DNA of 64,000 nucleotides from Rhodoferax sp. (lineage in GTDB: Bacteria > Pseudomonadota > Gammaproteobacteria > Burkholderiales > Burkholderiaceae_C), in assembly GCA_029866205.1 (NCBI GenBank), contig JARWZT010000008.1, positions 124,001 to 188,000 on the forward strand, in the 5' to 3' direction. The notes under the pieces are model-generated. The model searched no databases and was not told where the DNA came from. It saw only the letters and a list, made by a program, of their open reading frames with translations. A program made the translations under genes and the position numbers. Of the stretch, positions 1 to 8,131 are shown piece after piece. Numbering within the stretch: the first letter of the stretch is position 1; each line of letters begins with the position of its first letter.

Positions 1-90
1 TTTTTGGTCATTGGCCAGTTCAAGGGCAACACGCAAACCGTGGTCTGACGTGGGACTGCCATCCAGCGGAACAAGAATTTTTTGGTACAT
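1..90 (-). CDS. Universal stress protein, N-terminal 30 residues only (gene runs off the window)
   Basis: Reading the minus strand from an ATG at 90 gives MYQKILVPLDGSPTSDHGLR and ten more residues before the window edge. The IL-VPLDGS-x2-S start and the following helix are the hallmark beginning of UspA-family proteins, which bind ATP or act in stress tolerance in the cytoplasm. The rest of the gene lies to the left of base 1. It is transcribed away from the hemerythrin gene, so the two share the 91-465 region. Usp genes in this group are often under oxygen control, but whether the FNR-type box at 401 acts on this gene, 310 bases away, is inference. Confidence 0.85.
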   Translation of the reverse strand, partial: MYQKILVPLDGSPTSDHGLRVALELANDQK

Positions 91-156
91 GGTCAAAGCT
101 TTCAGCGGCCGGTAGCAAAAGTACCTGCTTTCGGCCGATGACTGCAGGCCAACGGA

Positions 157-357
157 TTGTTCGCCGCCCTGGCAACCGCCCGGCGCATTGCCGCGCTGGC
201 CACCCCCGACACGCCACAGGCCAAAGACTGCGCACGCACCTTGCGGCGCGCCAAGGACTGGTTTGCCCAAAACGCTCCCTCCAAGGCGCGGATCCATGCC
301 GCCGCACGAAAAACGCAATCGCTGCTGGACCGGTGCGAGGGCAAATACCTGGCATGA
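157..357 (+). CDS. Possible small hypothetical protein (about 66 aa), doubtful
   Basis: An open frame from a TTG at 157 to TGA at 355-357 encodes an Ala/Arg/Lys-rich, probably helical, 66-residue peptide ending in CEGKYLA. There is no ATG in this frame after the in-frame TGA at 139, no convincing ribosome binding site and no domain I recognise. Residue composition is protein-like rather than the Pro/Arg-rich pattern of GC shadows, which is the only reason it is listed. It could be a gene remnant. Confidence 0.2.
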   Translation: MFAALATARRIAALATPDTPQAKDCARTLRRAKDWFAQNAPSKARIHAAARKTQSLLDRCEGKYLA

Positions 358-400
358 GCCCCCCCGCCAACGCAAAACAACGGGGCAGATGAAAAGAAAA

Positions 401-414
401 TTGATGCGCATCAA
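401..414. promoter_or_regulatory. Perfect FNR/ANR-type binding site
   Basis: The sequence TTGATGCGCATCAA is an exact match to the FNR/ANR/CRP-family consensus TTGAT-N4-ATCAA and is fully palindromic. Its centre lies about 58 bases before the hemerythrin start codon. If FNR acts as a class II activator (centre at -41.5), transcription would begin near 449. An oxygen-sensing regulator of this family controlling a di-iron O2-binding protein makes biological sense. Site identity is seen directly; regulation is inference. Confidence 0.8.
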
Positions 415-465
415 CAAATAAAAAAAATCGCGCTTCACCATCGGGGGAGTCACCAAGCCCCCACT

Positions 466-1059
466 ATGCAAACCCATCTGCTGCGCAACATTCGCGACGA
501 ACACCTTTCTTTGGCCGCCATGCTGGATGCGCTAAAAATGGTCGTCACCCGAGGACCCGGCGACGCACCGCAGCGGTTTTTCGAGATCGTGGACAGCATG
601 CTGGTGTACGTCAAGGAGTTTTCCGAACATGTGCACTACCCCAAAGAAATCGAGCTGATCTTTCCCACCGTTTTGCAAGTGGCGCCTGACACTTTGGGCG
701 CCGTGGCGCGCCTGGAGCAGTCGCACGCCGCCAGCGTGGCTGAACTGGTGCAATTGCAGGCGCTGTTGGCCAAGTGGCGTACCGGGGGTGCGCCCCAGCG
801 CGCGGCGTTTGAGCGTGCCCTCACGCTGTGTTGCCAACGCTACCTGGACCAGATTCGCATGGAGGAGGCGTCCATCCTGCCTGCCGCTGAACAACTGGTC
901 AACGATGCCCAGTGGCGGGCTTTGGTCGTCCAACACCACCAGGCTGCCACCGCCGGTCTGGTGCCTGAACCCGATGAGATCGCGTTCGAACAGAGGTACA
1001 ACCGCATCGCGCTGTGGTTGACCCGGTTTTTGACGCCCACGCGTTTGGCGCACAAGTAG
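466..1059 (+). CDS. Hemerythrin HHE-domain protein
   Basis: This 197-residue protein is a single alpha-helical bundle of the hemerythrin HHE type. Likely di-iron ligands are H13 in helix 1, H57 with E61 in the HYPKE segment, H87 in LEQSHAAS, and E133/E134 in the RMEEA segment. Such proteins bind O2, NO or iron in the cytoplasm, often for oxygen sensing or NO/ROS defence. A perfect FNR-type box sits 52 bases upstream of the start. A GGGGG/CCCCC pair at 443-447 and 458-462 could form a short hairpin that covers the only Shine-Dalgarno-like run, which is also unusually far (16 nt) from the ATG. The next gene starts 129 bases on, so co-transcription with the ABC transporter is possible. No signal peptide. 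Confidence 0.85.
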   Translation: MQTHLLRNIRDEHLSLAAMLDALKMVVTRGPGDAPQRFFEIVDSMLVYVKEFSEHVHYPKEIELIFPTVLQVAPDTLGAVARLEQSHAASVAELVQLQALLAKWRTGGAPQRAAFERALTLCCQRYLDQIRMEEASILPAAEQLVNDAQWRALVVQHHQAATAGLVPEPDEIAFEQRYNRIALWLTRFLTPTRLAHK

Positions 1060-1188
1060 GACGCAGACGCTTTTTTTCGGTCGACGCGGGTGGCTGCACT
1101 TGCTGCGCCACAGCGCTGACCGTTCCCCCTGAGAATCGAGCCCTTTGCGATCGCTGGCATCGGGCTGGCGGTACCTTTCGGCTTCGCC

Positions 1189-2961
1189 ATGCCACTGCTC
1201 GTTTCCGCGTCTGCCCTCCAACGCCCTGCCGCCGTGGTGCTGGGCGCCGCCGTTGGCCTGCCGCTGCTGTGGGGCCTGAGCGGCGCAGTGGCAGCGGCCT
1301 TTGACGGGCAGGCCTGGGCCGACCTGGTTGCACATCCGCAAACCGCGCGGGCCTTGGGGCTGAGTTTGGGCACCGGTCTGCTGGCTTTTGTCCTGGCGCT
1401 GTCCGGCGCAGCGGCGCTGCTGGCCTGGTCTTTTGGCGCCCCGCGCTGGAACCGGCTGCGCGCTTGGCTGCCCGCCATGCTGGCACTCCCCCATGCGGCC
1501 TTCGCTATCGGGCTGCTGCTGCTGGTCGCCCCTGCGGGCTGGCTGGTGCGGCTGGGGGTGGCGCTGCTGTTGCCGGTCAATGGCCTGCTCGGCTTGTCGC
1601 TGGACGCGCCACCGCCCTGGCAGACCACCCAAGACCCCTGGGGTCTGGGTTTGCTTGCGGTACTGGTGTTCAAGGAAATCCCATTTTTGCTGTGGGTGGC
1701 AGCCGCGCAACTGCAACGGCCCGATCTCGCCCACCGGCTCAATCTGGAGCTACGTCTGGCGCAAAGCCTGGGCTACAGCCCGCGCAGCGCCTGGTGGCGC
1801 GTGGCCTGGCCGCAGCTGCTGGCGCGCCTGAAGGCGCCCTTGCTGGCGGTGCTGGTCTACAACTTGACCGTGGTGGACGTGGCCCTGCTGATCGGCCCCA
1901 GCGCGCCGCCAACTCTGGCGGTGCTGGCCTGGCAATGGCTGCAAGACGCCGACCCGGCGCGCAACGCCTTGGGTGCGGCTGCCGCCTGGCTGCTCACGGC
2001 GCTGGCCGCCGGGCTGGCGCTGCTGGGGCTGTTGGTGCAGCGCAGTGCAAGCGGCTGGCGGGTCATGCGCTGGACGCGCGGCGTGCCACTGGCCCTGTCC
2101 CAACCAGCTGCAGACGTTATCCGGGGCACCAACGCCAAAGCACAACCCCGCGCTTGGGGCCGTAGCGCGGCGCAGGGCGCGCTGCTGCGCACCCTTCCAA
2201 CGGCCTATACCGCGGTTGCGCTGGCGCTGGCTTTGGGCAGCGTGGTGGGCGTGTGGCCGTTTCCCGGTCTGTGGCCGCAGGCCTGGACCTTGCAGGCCTG
2301 GCAGGCGGTGGCCGTCAGCGCGAGCGTGGTGTGGACCACGCTGGGCTTGGCGCTGGCCAGCAGTGCTGCGGCGCTTGCTTGGACGGTGGCGTGGTTGGAA
2401 TGCGCACCACCGGCGTGGCAGCGCCGACTGCAGGGCCTGTGGTACCTGCCGCTGCTGCTTCCGGCGGTGCTTTGGACCATCGGCCTGCACCGCGTGGCTC
2501 TGGCCTGGGGGCTGGTCGGCGGATCGCAAGGGCTGTGGCTGGCGCACACCCTGTGCGTGCTGCCGTATGTGGTGCTGAGTTTGCAGGGCCCTTATGCCAA
2601 CTTTGATACGCGCCTTCGGGCAGTGGCCGCAAGCTTGGGGCGCAGCCGATGGGCTTTTGTCTGGCAGATCAAGTGGCCCTTGCTGCGCGCTGCGCTGGCA
2701 GCCAGTTTTGCTGTGGGTTTTGCGGTCAGCGTGGCGCAGTACCTGCCCACTTTGTACGTGGGCGCCGGTCGCTTTGCCACCGCGACCACCGAGGCTGTGG
2801 CGCTGGCGTCTGGCGGCCAGCGCTCTTTGATGGCCGCTTTTGCCGCGCTGCAGTGGCTTTTGCCCGTGCTGGTCTTTGGCCTGGCCGCCCGGACCGGACG
2901 CGCACGGCAGTTTGAGGTGCGCTCAACCGCCTCCAGCGGTGCCCTTCAAACGCTGCAGTAG
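1189..2961 (+). CDS. ynjC: ABC transporter permease, YnjC-like double-length
   Basis: This 590-residue, very hydrophobic protein has two homologous permease halves, roughly residues 40-290 and 340-570, each with about six membrane segments. That is the layout of fused permeases such as ThiP, FbpB and E. coli YnjC. The second half ends with a typical EAA-like loop near SLGRSRWAFVWQIKWPLL. With the ATPase downstream it should form an importer of the Fe3+/thiamine/spermidine class; the substrate is unknown. The YnjB-like binding protein normally encoded just upstream is absent, and a hemerythrin gene occupies that place. ATG at 1189 is the first standard start after the in-frame TGA at 1117. The family call is fairly secure; orthology to ynjC rests on the neighbours. 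Confidence 0.75.
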   Translation: MPLLVSASALQRPAAVVLGAAVGLPLLWGLSGAVAAAFDGQAWADLVAHPQTARALGLSLGTGLLAFVLALSGAAALLAWSFGAPRWNRLRAWLPAMLALPHAAFAIGLLLLVAPAGWLVRLGVALLLPVNGLLGLSLDAPPPWQTTQDPWGLGLLAVLVFKEIPFLLWVAAAQLQRPDLAHRLNLELRLAQSLGYSPRSAWWRVAWPQLLARLKAPLLAVLVYNLTVVDVALLIGPSAPPTLAVLAWQWLQDADPARNALGAAAAWLLTALAAGLALLGLLVQRSASGWRVMRWTRGVPLALSQPAADVIRGTNAKAQPRAWGRSAAQGALLRTLPTAYTAVALALALGSVVGVWPFPGLWPQAWTLQAWQAVAVSASVVWTTLGLALASSAAALAWTVAWLECAPPAWQRRLQGLWYLPLLLPAVLWTIGLHRVALAWGLVGGSQGLWLAHTLCVLPYVVLSLQGPYANFDTRLRAVAASLGRSRWAFVWQIKWPLLRAALAASFAVGFAVSVAQYLPTLYVGAGRFATATTEAVALASGGQRSLMAAFAALQWLLPVLVFGLAARTGRARQFEVRSTASSGALQTLQ

Positions 2962-2974
2962 CATCGGCGCGCCC

Positions 2975-3619
2975 ATGACCGCTGAACACCCAAACCACCT
3001 TTTGCACATCGACCTGCAGAGCCTTCGAACGCCTGCGGGGGTGTTATTGAAAGACCTTGTGCTGGACGTGCCCGGCGGCTCGGTACACACGGTGATGGGG
3101 CCCAGCGGCTCGGGCAAGTCCAGCCTGTTGGCAGCGGTGTGCGGTACGCTGGGCGCGGGCTTGGCGTTCGACGGTGCAGTGCACCTGAACAACCGGCGCA
3201 TCGACACCCTGCCTACCCACCAGCGCCGGGTCGGTTTGCTGCTGCAGGAAGACCTGCTCTTTGCGCACCTCACCGTGCTGGAAAACCTGATGTTTGCAGT
3301 GCCCGCAGGCCCGACTGCCGCACGCCGGGCGCAGGCACGGGTGGCGCTAGCCGAAGTGGAGCTGCCGGACTTTGCCAACGCCAATCCCGCCACGCTCTCA
3401 GGCGGCCAGCGCGCCCGGGTGGCGCTGGCACGGGCCCTGTTGGCACAGCCGCTGGCGCTGATGCTGGACGAGCCCTTTTCCAAACTCGACGTGCTGCTGC
3501 GCGAGCGCATGCGTCAGATGGTGTTTGGCGCGGTGGCCCAGCGCGGCATTTCAGCAATTTTGGTCACCCACGACCCCGCCGATGTGGCAGACCCTGGCCG
3601 GCTCACCCAGCTCCCCTGA
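2975..3619 (+). CDS. ynjD: ABC transporter ATP-binding protein, YnjD-like
   Basis: A 214-residue nucleotide-binding subunit with Walker A GPSGSGKSS, Q-loop LLLQED, signature LSGGQRARVALARAL, Walker B LALMLDEPF and H-loop LVTHD. It couples ATP hydrolysis to the upstream permease on the cytoplasmic face. The start at 2975 lies 13 bases after the permease stop; the open frame extends further upstream inside the permease, but that part has no ABC homology. It is shorter than usual (about 240 aa): it ends soon after the H-loop and lacks a C-terminal regulatory extension. YnjD of E. coli is similarly compact. Confidence 0.85.
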   Translation: MTAEHPNHLLHIDLQSLRTPAGVLLKDLVLDVPGGSVHTVMGPSGSGKSSLLAAVCGTLGAGLAFDGAVHLNNRRIDTLPTHQRRVGLLLQEDLLFAHLTVLENLMFAVPAGPTAARRAQARVALAEVELPDFANANPATLSGGQRARVALARALLAQPLALMLDEPFSKLDVLLRERMRQMVFGAVAQRGISAILVTHDPADVADPGRLTQLP

Positions 3620-3649
3620 CCCGCCCGGCAAAGCGCGGACAATGGCACC

Positions 3650-4297
3650 ATGCTTGACCGCTTCCTCCTGCGTCTGATCCAACCCGCCGTGCGTCTTCTC
3701 GCACGGCCCCTGGCACGCGCCGGGGTGGACGCGAACACCCTGACCTGGAGTGGTTTTGCCATGGGGATGCTGGCGGCATCGCTGATCACACAGCAGGCTT
3801 ACGGCACAGCGCTGCTGGCGATGGCGGCCTCCCGTCTGTGCGATGCACTGGACGGTGCCGTGGCGCGCCAGACCCAGGCCACCGACTTGGGTGGATTTTT
3901 GGACATCACGCTGGACTTTGTGTTTTACGCCAGCATTCCCCTGGCGTTTGCACTGGCCGACCCGCCACGCAATGCGCTGGCCGCAGCCCTGGTGCTGGCG
4001 GCGTTTGTGGGTACCGCCAGCAGTTTTTTGGCCTTTGCGGCACTGGCGGCCAAACGCGGCCTGCACAACCTGAACTATCCCGACAAGTCGTTTTATTTTT
4101 TGGGTGGCCTGACGGAGGGCACCGAGACACTCGTATTTTTTGCTGCCGCCTGTTTGTGGCCGAACCACTTTGCCTTGCTGGCTTATGGCTTTGCCTTCCT
4201 GTGCGCCCTGACACTGGCCACCCGCGTGGTCTGGGGCGTACGGGCTTTTTCGCAGCCCGTGCCACAAACCCATGGCCATACGCCCCATGACCGATAG
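3650..4297 (+). CDS. ynjF: CDP-alcohol phosphatidyltransferase family protein, YnjF-like
   Basis: A 215-residue membrane protein carrying the complete CDP-alcohol phosphotransferase signature: D65, D68-G69, A72-R73, G81, D85 and D89. These residues bind the metal and the CDP-linked lipid in enzymes such as PgsA and PssA. About six membrane helices follow the motif. The donor and acceptor alcohols cannot be read from the sequence. It lies 30 bases after the ATPase gene, and its 3' end overlaps the next gene, so the four genes look like one operon. E. coli ynjF is also a CDP-alcohol transferase next to the ynjBCD transporter, which supports the comparison. Confidence 0.85.
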   Translation: MLDRFLLRLIQPAVRLLARPLARAGVDANTLTWSGFAMGMLAASLITQQAYGTALLAMAASRLCDALDGAVARQTQATDLGGFLDITLDFVFYASIPLAFALADPPRNALAAALVLAAFVGTASSFLAFAALAAKRGLHNLNYPDKSFYFLGGLTEGTETLVFFAAACLWPNHFALLAYGFAFLCALTLATRVVWGVRAFSQPVPQTHGHTPHDR

Positions 4298-6569
4298 CTC
4301 CACCCCGAGCCCCCAAACCGGCGGTGGTGCCTTACGCAAACGCTGGACACCCGGTTGGCGCGTGGTATTACTTTTGGTACTGGTGGCGGCCGTGGCGGGA
4401 TGGTGGACGCTCGTACCCAACGAGGCCGCGGCACTTTCGGCACTCAAGGCCCAGCGAAGTTTTTTGCTCCACTGGTACCAAACCGAGCCTTGGCAACTGC
4501 GCGTCAGCTTTTTTGCCCTGTACTTGCTGCTGGCCACGCTGGCGGTGCCGGGCATTGCGGTCCTCACGCTGGCCGGCGGTGCGGTGTTCGGGGTGGGCTG
4601 GGGTGTGCTTTTGGTGTCCTTTGCCTCCAGCTTGGGCGCCACCCTCTCATTTGGGTTGGCTCGCTATCTGCTGGGCGACCTGCTGCGCGCGCGCATGGGT
4701 GCCCGTCTGCAGGCGGTGCGGACCCGGCTTGAGCGCGAAGGTGCGCTGTATTTGCTCAGCCTGCGCCTGATTCCGGTGGTGCCGTTTGGTGCGATCAACC
4801 TGCTTTTTGGCTTGACCGATATGCGGGTCCAAACTTTTTACGCCATCAGCCAAATCGGCATGCTGGCCAGCACGGTGGTGTTTGTGACGGCAGGCCAACA
4901 GCTTGGCAGCATCGACAGCGTCAATGATGTGCTCAATGTGGCTGTGCTGGGGACCCTGCTGGCTCTGGGGCTGCTGTCGGCGCTGATGGCCCCGCTCTCG
5001 CGCTGGATGCTGGAGCGCCACCGCCAGCGCACATTGCTTGCCCCTTGGCGCAGCCAGCGGCCCCGACAGTTTGATACCAACCTGGTCGTCATTGGTGCCG
5101 GCGCTGGTGGATTGGTCAGCGCCTATATTGCCGCCGCAGCCCAGGCAAAAGTCACCTTGGTCGAAGCGCACGCCTTGGGCGGCGACTGCCTGCATTACGG
5201 CTGCGTGCCCAGCAAGGCGCTGATCCAAAGCGCCAAGGTGGCGCACCAAATGCGGACCGCGGCAGAGTTTGGCGTGAATTCATCGGGCTCTGCACCGCCA
5301 GCACATCGCCTGGACTTTCCCGCCCTGATGGCCCGCATTGACCGGGTGATTGACAGCATCGCGCCGCACGACAGCGCCGAGCGCTACACCGCTTTGGGTG
5401 TCGACGTGGTGCACGGCCACGCCAAAATCGTCAACCCCTGGACCGTCGAGGTGACCGGTGCTGGCACTAGCCCGCAGCGTATTCGCACACGCAGCATCGT
5501 CATCGCCTCGGGTGCCCAAGCCGTGGTACCCGACCTGCCCGGGCTGCACGAGACGGGTTTTGCCACCAGCGACACGCTTTGGGCCCAACTCCGGCAATGG
5601 GCCGCCCTGCCCCGGCGCATCGTGGTGCTGGGTGGCGGCGCCATGGGCTGCGAACTGGGCCAGGCCTTTGCCCGCCTAGGCGCTGACGTCACGCTGGTGG
5701 AAAGCGGTGCCCGTCTGTTGGCGCGTGAGGATCTGGACGTCTCGGCCTTGGTGCAGTCGATACTTGAGGCCGATGGTGTTCACGTCCTGACATCGCACCA
5801 GGCGCTGCGCTGTGGGTGCGCCGATGGCCCAGGTACCGAGAAAACCATCACCTTGCGCAGCGCAGAGACGCGTCTGGAGCAGCCGGTGCCCTTTGATCTG
5901 CTGGTCTGCGCCGTAGGCCGACGCCCACGCCTGACCGGCTTCGGACTCGAAGACCTGGGCATCGCCACCGGGCACACCGTGCCGACCAACGCCTACCTGC
6001 AAACCGTGTTTCCCACCATCTTCGCGGCAGGTGACGTGGCAGGGCCTTTTCAGTTAACCCACGCCGCCGCACACCAGGCCTGGTACGCCACCGTCAACGC
6101 GCTGTTTGGCGACTTCAGGCGCTTTGCTGCCGATTACCGGCACTTGCCCAGCACCACTTTCGTCGCGCCAGAGGTGGCGCGCGTCGGTCTGAACGAACAG
6201 GAAGCACGGGCCCAGGGCATTCGCTATGAGCAAACCCGGTTTGAACTCGCCGATCTGGACCGCGCGCTGGTGGAAGCGGGCGCCACCGCCCCGGCGGGCT
6301 TTGTCAAAGTGCTGACGGTGCCGGGCAAAGACCGTATTTTGGGGGTCACCATCGTCGCAGCCCAGGCCGGCGAAATGCTTTCGGAATACGTTCTGGCCAT
6401 GCGCCATGGACTCGGGTTGAAGGCTGTGTTGGGAACCGTCCACGCCTACCCCACCTTTTCAGAAGCCAACAAGTACGTAGCCGGAGCCTGGCAGCGGGCG
6501 CACACGCCGCAAGGCCTGCTGCGTTGGGCCAAAGCGTTTCACACCTGGCGGCGCGGGAACCCAAGCTAG
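4272..6569 (+). CDS. TVP38/TMEM64 (DedA-like) membrane domain fused to FAD disulfide oxidoreductase
   Basis: A 765-residue fusion. Residues about 25-245 hold a TVP38/TMEM64 membrane domain with the conserved SSLGATLSFGLARYLLGD region. Residues about 270-765 form a flavoprotein of the mercuric reductase/lipoamide dehydrogenase family: FAD-binding VVIGAGAGGLVSA, redox pair GGDCLHYGCVPSK, NAD(P)H-binding VVLGGGAMGCELG, the C-terminal FAD ATPAGDVAG-like segment, and the HAYPTFSE active-site His-Glu. It lacks the N-terminal HMA domain and C-terminal Cys pair of MerA, so mercury reduction is unlikely. An alternative ATG at 4287 gives four-codon overlap with ynjF instead of nine. Convergent with the kinase gene, overlapping its end by four bases. 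The electron acceptor is unknown. Confidence 0.85.
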   Translation: MAIRPMTDSSTPSPQTGGGALRKRWTPGWRVVLLLVLVAAVAGWWTLVPNEAAALSALKAQRSFLLHWYQTEPWQLRVSFFALYLLLATLAVPGIAVLTLAGGAVFGVGWGVLLVSFASSLGATLSFGLARYLLGDLLRARMGARLQAVRTRLEREGALYLLSLRLIPVVPFGAINLLFGLTDMRVQTFYAISQIGMLASTVVFVTAGQQLGSIDSVNDVLNVAVLGTLLALGLLSALMAPLSRWMLERHRQRTLLAPWRSQRPRQFDTNLVVIGAGAGGLVSAYIAAAAQAKVTLVEAHALGGDCLHYGCVPSKALIQSAKVAHQMRTAAEFGVNSSGSAPPAHRLDFPALMARIDRVIDSIAPHDSAERYTALGVDVVHGHAKIVNPWTVEVTGAGTSPQRIRTRSIVIASGAQAVVPDLPGLHETGFATSDTLWAQLRQWAALPRRIVVLGGGAMGCELGQAFARLGADVTLVESGARLLAREDLDVSALVQSILEADGVHVLTSHQALRCGCADGPGTEKTITLRSAETRLEQPVPFDLLVCAVGRRPRLTGFGLEDLGIATGHTVPTNAYLQTVFPTIFAAGDVAGPFQLTHAAAHQAWYATVNALFGDFRRFAADYRHLPSTTFVAPEVARVGLNEQEARAQGIRYEQTRFELADLDRALVEAGATAPAGFVKVLTVPGKDRILGVTIVAAQAGEMLSEYVLAMRHGLGLKAVLGTVHAYPTFSEANKYVAGAWQRAHTPQGLLRWAKAFHTWRRGNPS

Positions 6570-8131
6570 CCGAGGGGCCCCAAATCGTCACCGTAGAGTG
6601 GTTTGGCCGGATCGGGCAGGCCCCCCGGGGACTCAGCGGCTGGCGTTTCATCCTCAACGCGTGCGCCAAGCTGCTCGAAAGGCAAAGACTGCTTGACCAG
6701 AATCACGGTGCATGGTGCATCCATCGCCACCTTGATCGGTACGGTGGCAACAAAGCGCTGTGTCTTCAGGCCATGGGTGGCGGCGCCCATCACAATCACA
6801 CTGACCTGGTTGCCCACGGCATAGTCCAGCAGCGCTCTGGCCACATCACCGGATTCCAGCACGTGGCACGACGTCTGGTGTCCCGGGTGGTCCAGCGGTT
6901 GGGCCCAATGGTGCAGCTGCGTCAGGTACCGGCGGTGGAGCTGCGTTTCGCTGCGCTCTTCATGGGTGGTGTTGCTCAGGCTGGTGGGTATCACGGTCAC
7001 ACAGGCCAAGCGCGCGCCGGGGCGGGTTCCCAAGGATCGCGCCACCGCCTGGCGCAGCGAGTACAGCGTGGCATCGGTCGCGTCGCGGTAGGGCACCGCC
7101 ACCATCACGATGGGCACCTCCTCAATTTGCTGCGTGGGCACCGGGCTCGGCTGGTAATGCATGCCAGCGGCTTTGATCCAGCGTTTGAAATGGGTGCGAA
7201 ACGAGGTGGGTTCGGTGTTGGTGCCACGCGAGGTGACCTGCACCTGGGTCGGGTGGGACAAATCAAAGGCCAGCAGCGCTGCCGACGGATAGCGTTTAGC
7301 CGCTTCGGGCTCCAGGCAACGCAACACAATCTCTTGCAACCATGCGGGCATATCCGCACGGCGCTTACGCGGCGGTACAGGGTCCACCCAAAGGCGTTGA
7401 CGCATGCCGGCGGCCGTTTGCGGCTCACCGAAAGGCAACTCGCCGGTACACAACTGGTAGAGCATCACGCCGATGGCAAACACATCGCTGCGCGGATCGC
7501 CCCGCACACCCACCACCTGCTCCGGTGCAATCCAGGCTGGCGAGCCGACCGCCTTTCGCAACTGCTCCGCCAACAGGTCAGGATAGTGGGCATGGTGCGA
7601 CAGCCCAAAGTCCAGCAACACTGCGGCGCCAAAATCATCCAAGGTCTGGTCTGCGGCGTCTGCCACAGAGACGCCAGGCGCGTGACGGAACAAGACGTTT
7701 TGGGGCTTCAGATCCAAGTGCACCGCATTTTGCAGATGCAAGGCGTGGGCTGCACGCGCCATGGCCACGCCCAGGCGGGTGATCACTGCCACGGGCAGGG
7801 GCTGCGGAGCGTCCAGCCAGTGCTGCAGGGTGCGCCCGCCAATGTATTCCATCACCAGATAGGGCATGCGCTCCAGGTCGCCTGCGGCCACAAACCGCGG
7901 CACGTGCGGCCCGGTGAGCACTTGCTGGATCTGGCACTCCACCTCAAAACTCACGATGTTTTCCGCGCCATCGCCACTGGCCATGCGTGGCACTTTCATG
8001 GCCATGGGGAAACCCGGGTCGTGCGTGCCGTGGGCATACGTCACGTGGTAAATGTGGGCCATACCACCGCTGTGGATGCACTCGCCCACCAAAAATCCGT
8101 CGAGCTCACTGCCCTGCGTCAGGAGTTTCAT
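6566..8131 (-). CDS. Serine/threonine protein kinase with C-terminal universal stress domain
   Basis: A 521-residue soluble protein in two parts. Residues about 10-300 are a Hanks-type kinase: glycine loop HSGGMAHIYHV, catalytic Lys46 in MAMKVP, catalytic loop HLDLKPQN (H138, D140, K142, N145), DFG at 174-176, and an APE-like IAPEQ. All catalytic residues are present, though the activation segment contains an extra acidic stretch before DFG. Residues about 333-475 form a Usp domain ending in VIVMGAATHG and a hydrophobic strand. No membrane segment or extracellular sensor is seen, so it may sense nucleotides through the Usp part. It begins four bases inside the end of the metallophosphoesterase gene (ATGA overlap), implying translational coupling. 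Confidence 0.9.
   Translation of the reverse strand: MKLLTQGSELDGFLVGECIHSGGMAHIYHVTYAHGTHDPGFPMAMKVPRMASGDGAENIVSFEVECQIQQVLTGPHVPRFVAAGDLERMPYLVMEYIGGRTLQHWLDAPQPLPVAVITRLGVAMARAAHALHLQNAVHLDLKPQNVLFRHAPGVSVADAADQTLDDFGAAVLLDFGLSHHAHYPDLLAEQLRKAVGSPAWIAPEQVVGVRGDPRSDVFAIGVMLYQLCTGELPFGEPQTAAGMRQRLWVDPVPPRKRRADMPAWLQEIVLRCLEPEAAKRYPSAALLAFDLSHPTQVQVTSRGTNTEPTSFRTHFKRWIKAAGMHYQPSPVPTQQIEEVPIVMVAVPYRDATDATLYSLRQAVARSLGTRPGARLACVTVIPTSLSNTTHEERSETQLHRRYLTQLHHWAQPLDHPGHQTSCHVLESGDVARALLDYAVGNQVSVIVMGAATHGLKTQRFVATVPIKVAMDAPCTVILVKQSLPFEQLGARVEDETPAAESPGGLPDPAKPLYGDDLGPLG

Noticed and set aside
532..1734. 400-residue minus-strand ORF opposite hemerythrin and the permease
   Set aside because: Gln/Arg/Pro-rich composition typical of GC-rich antisense shadows; no start signal and it conflicts with two real genes.
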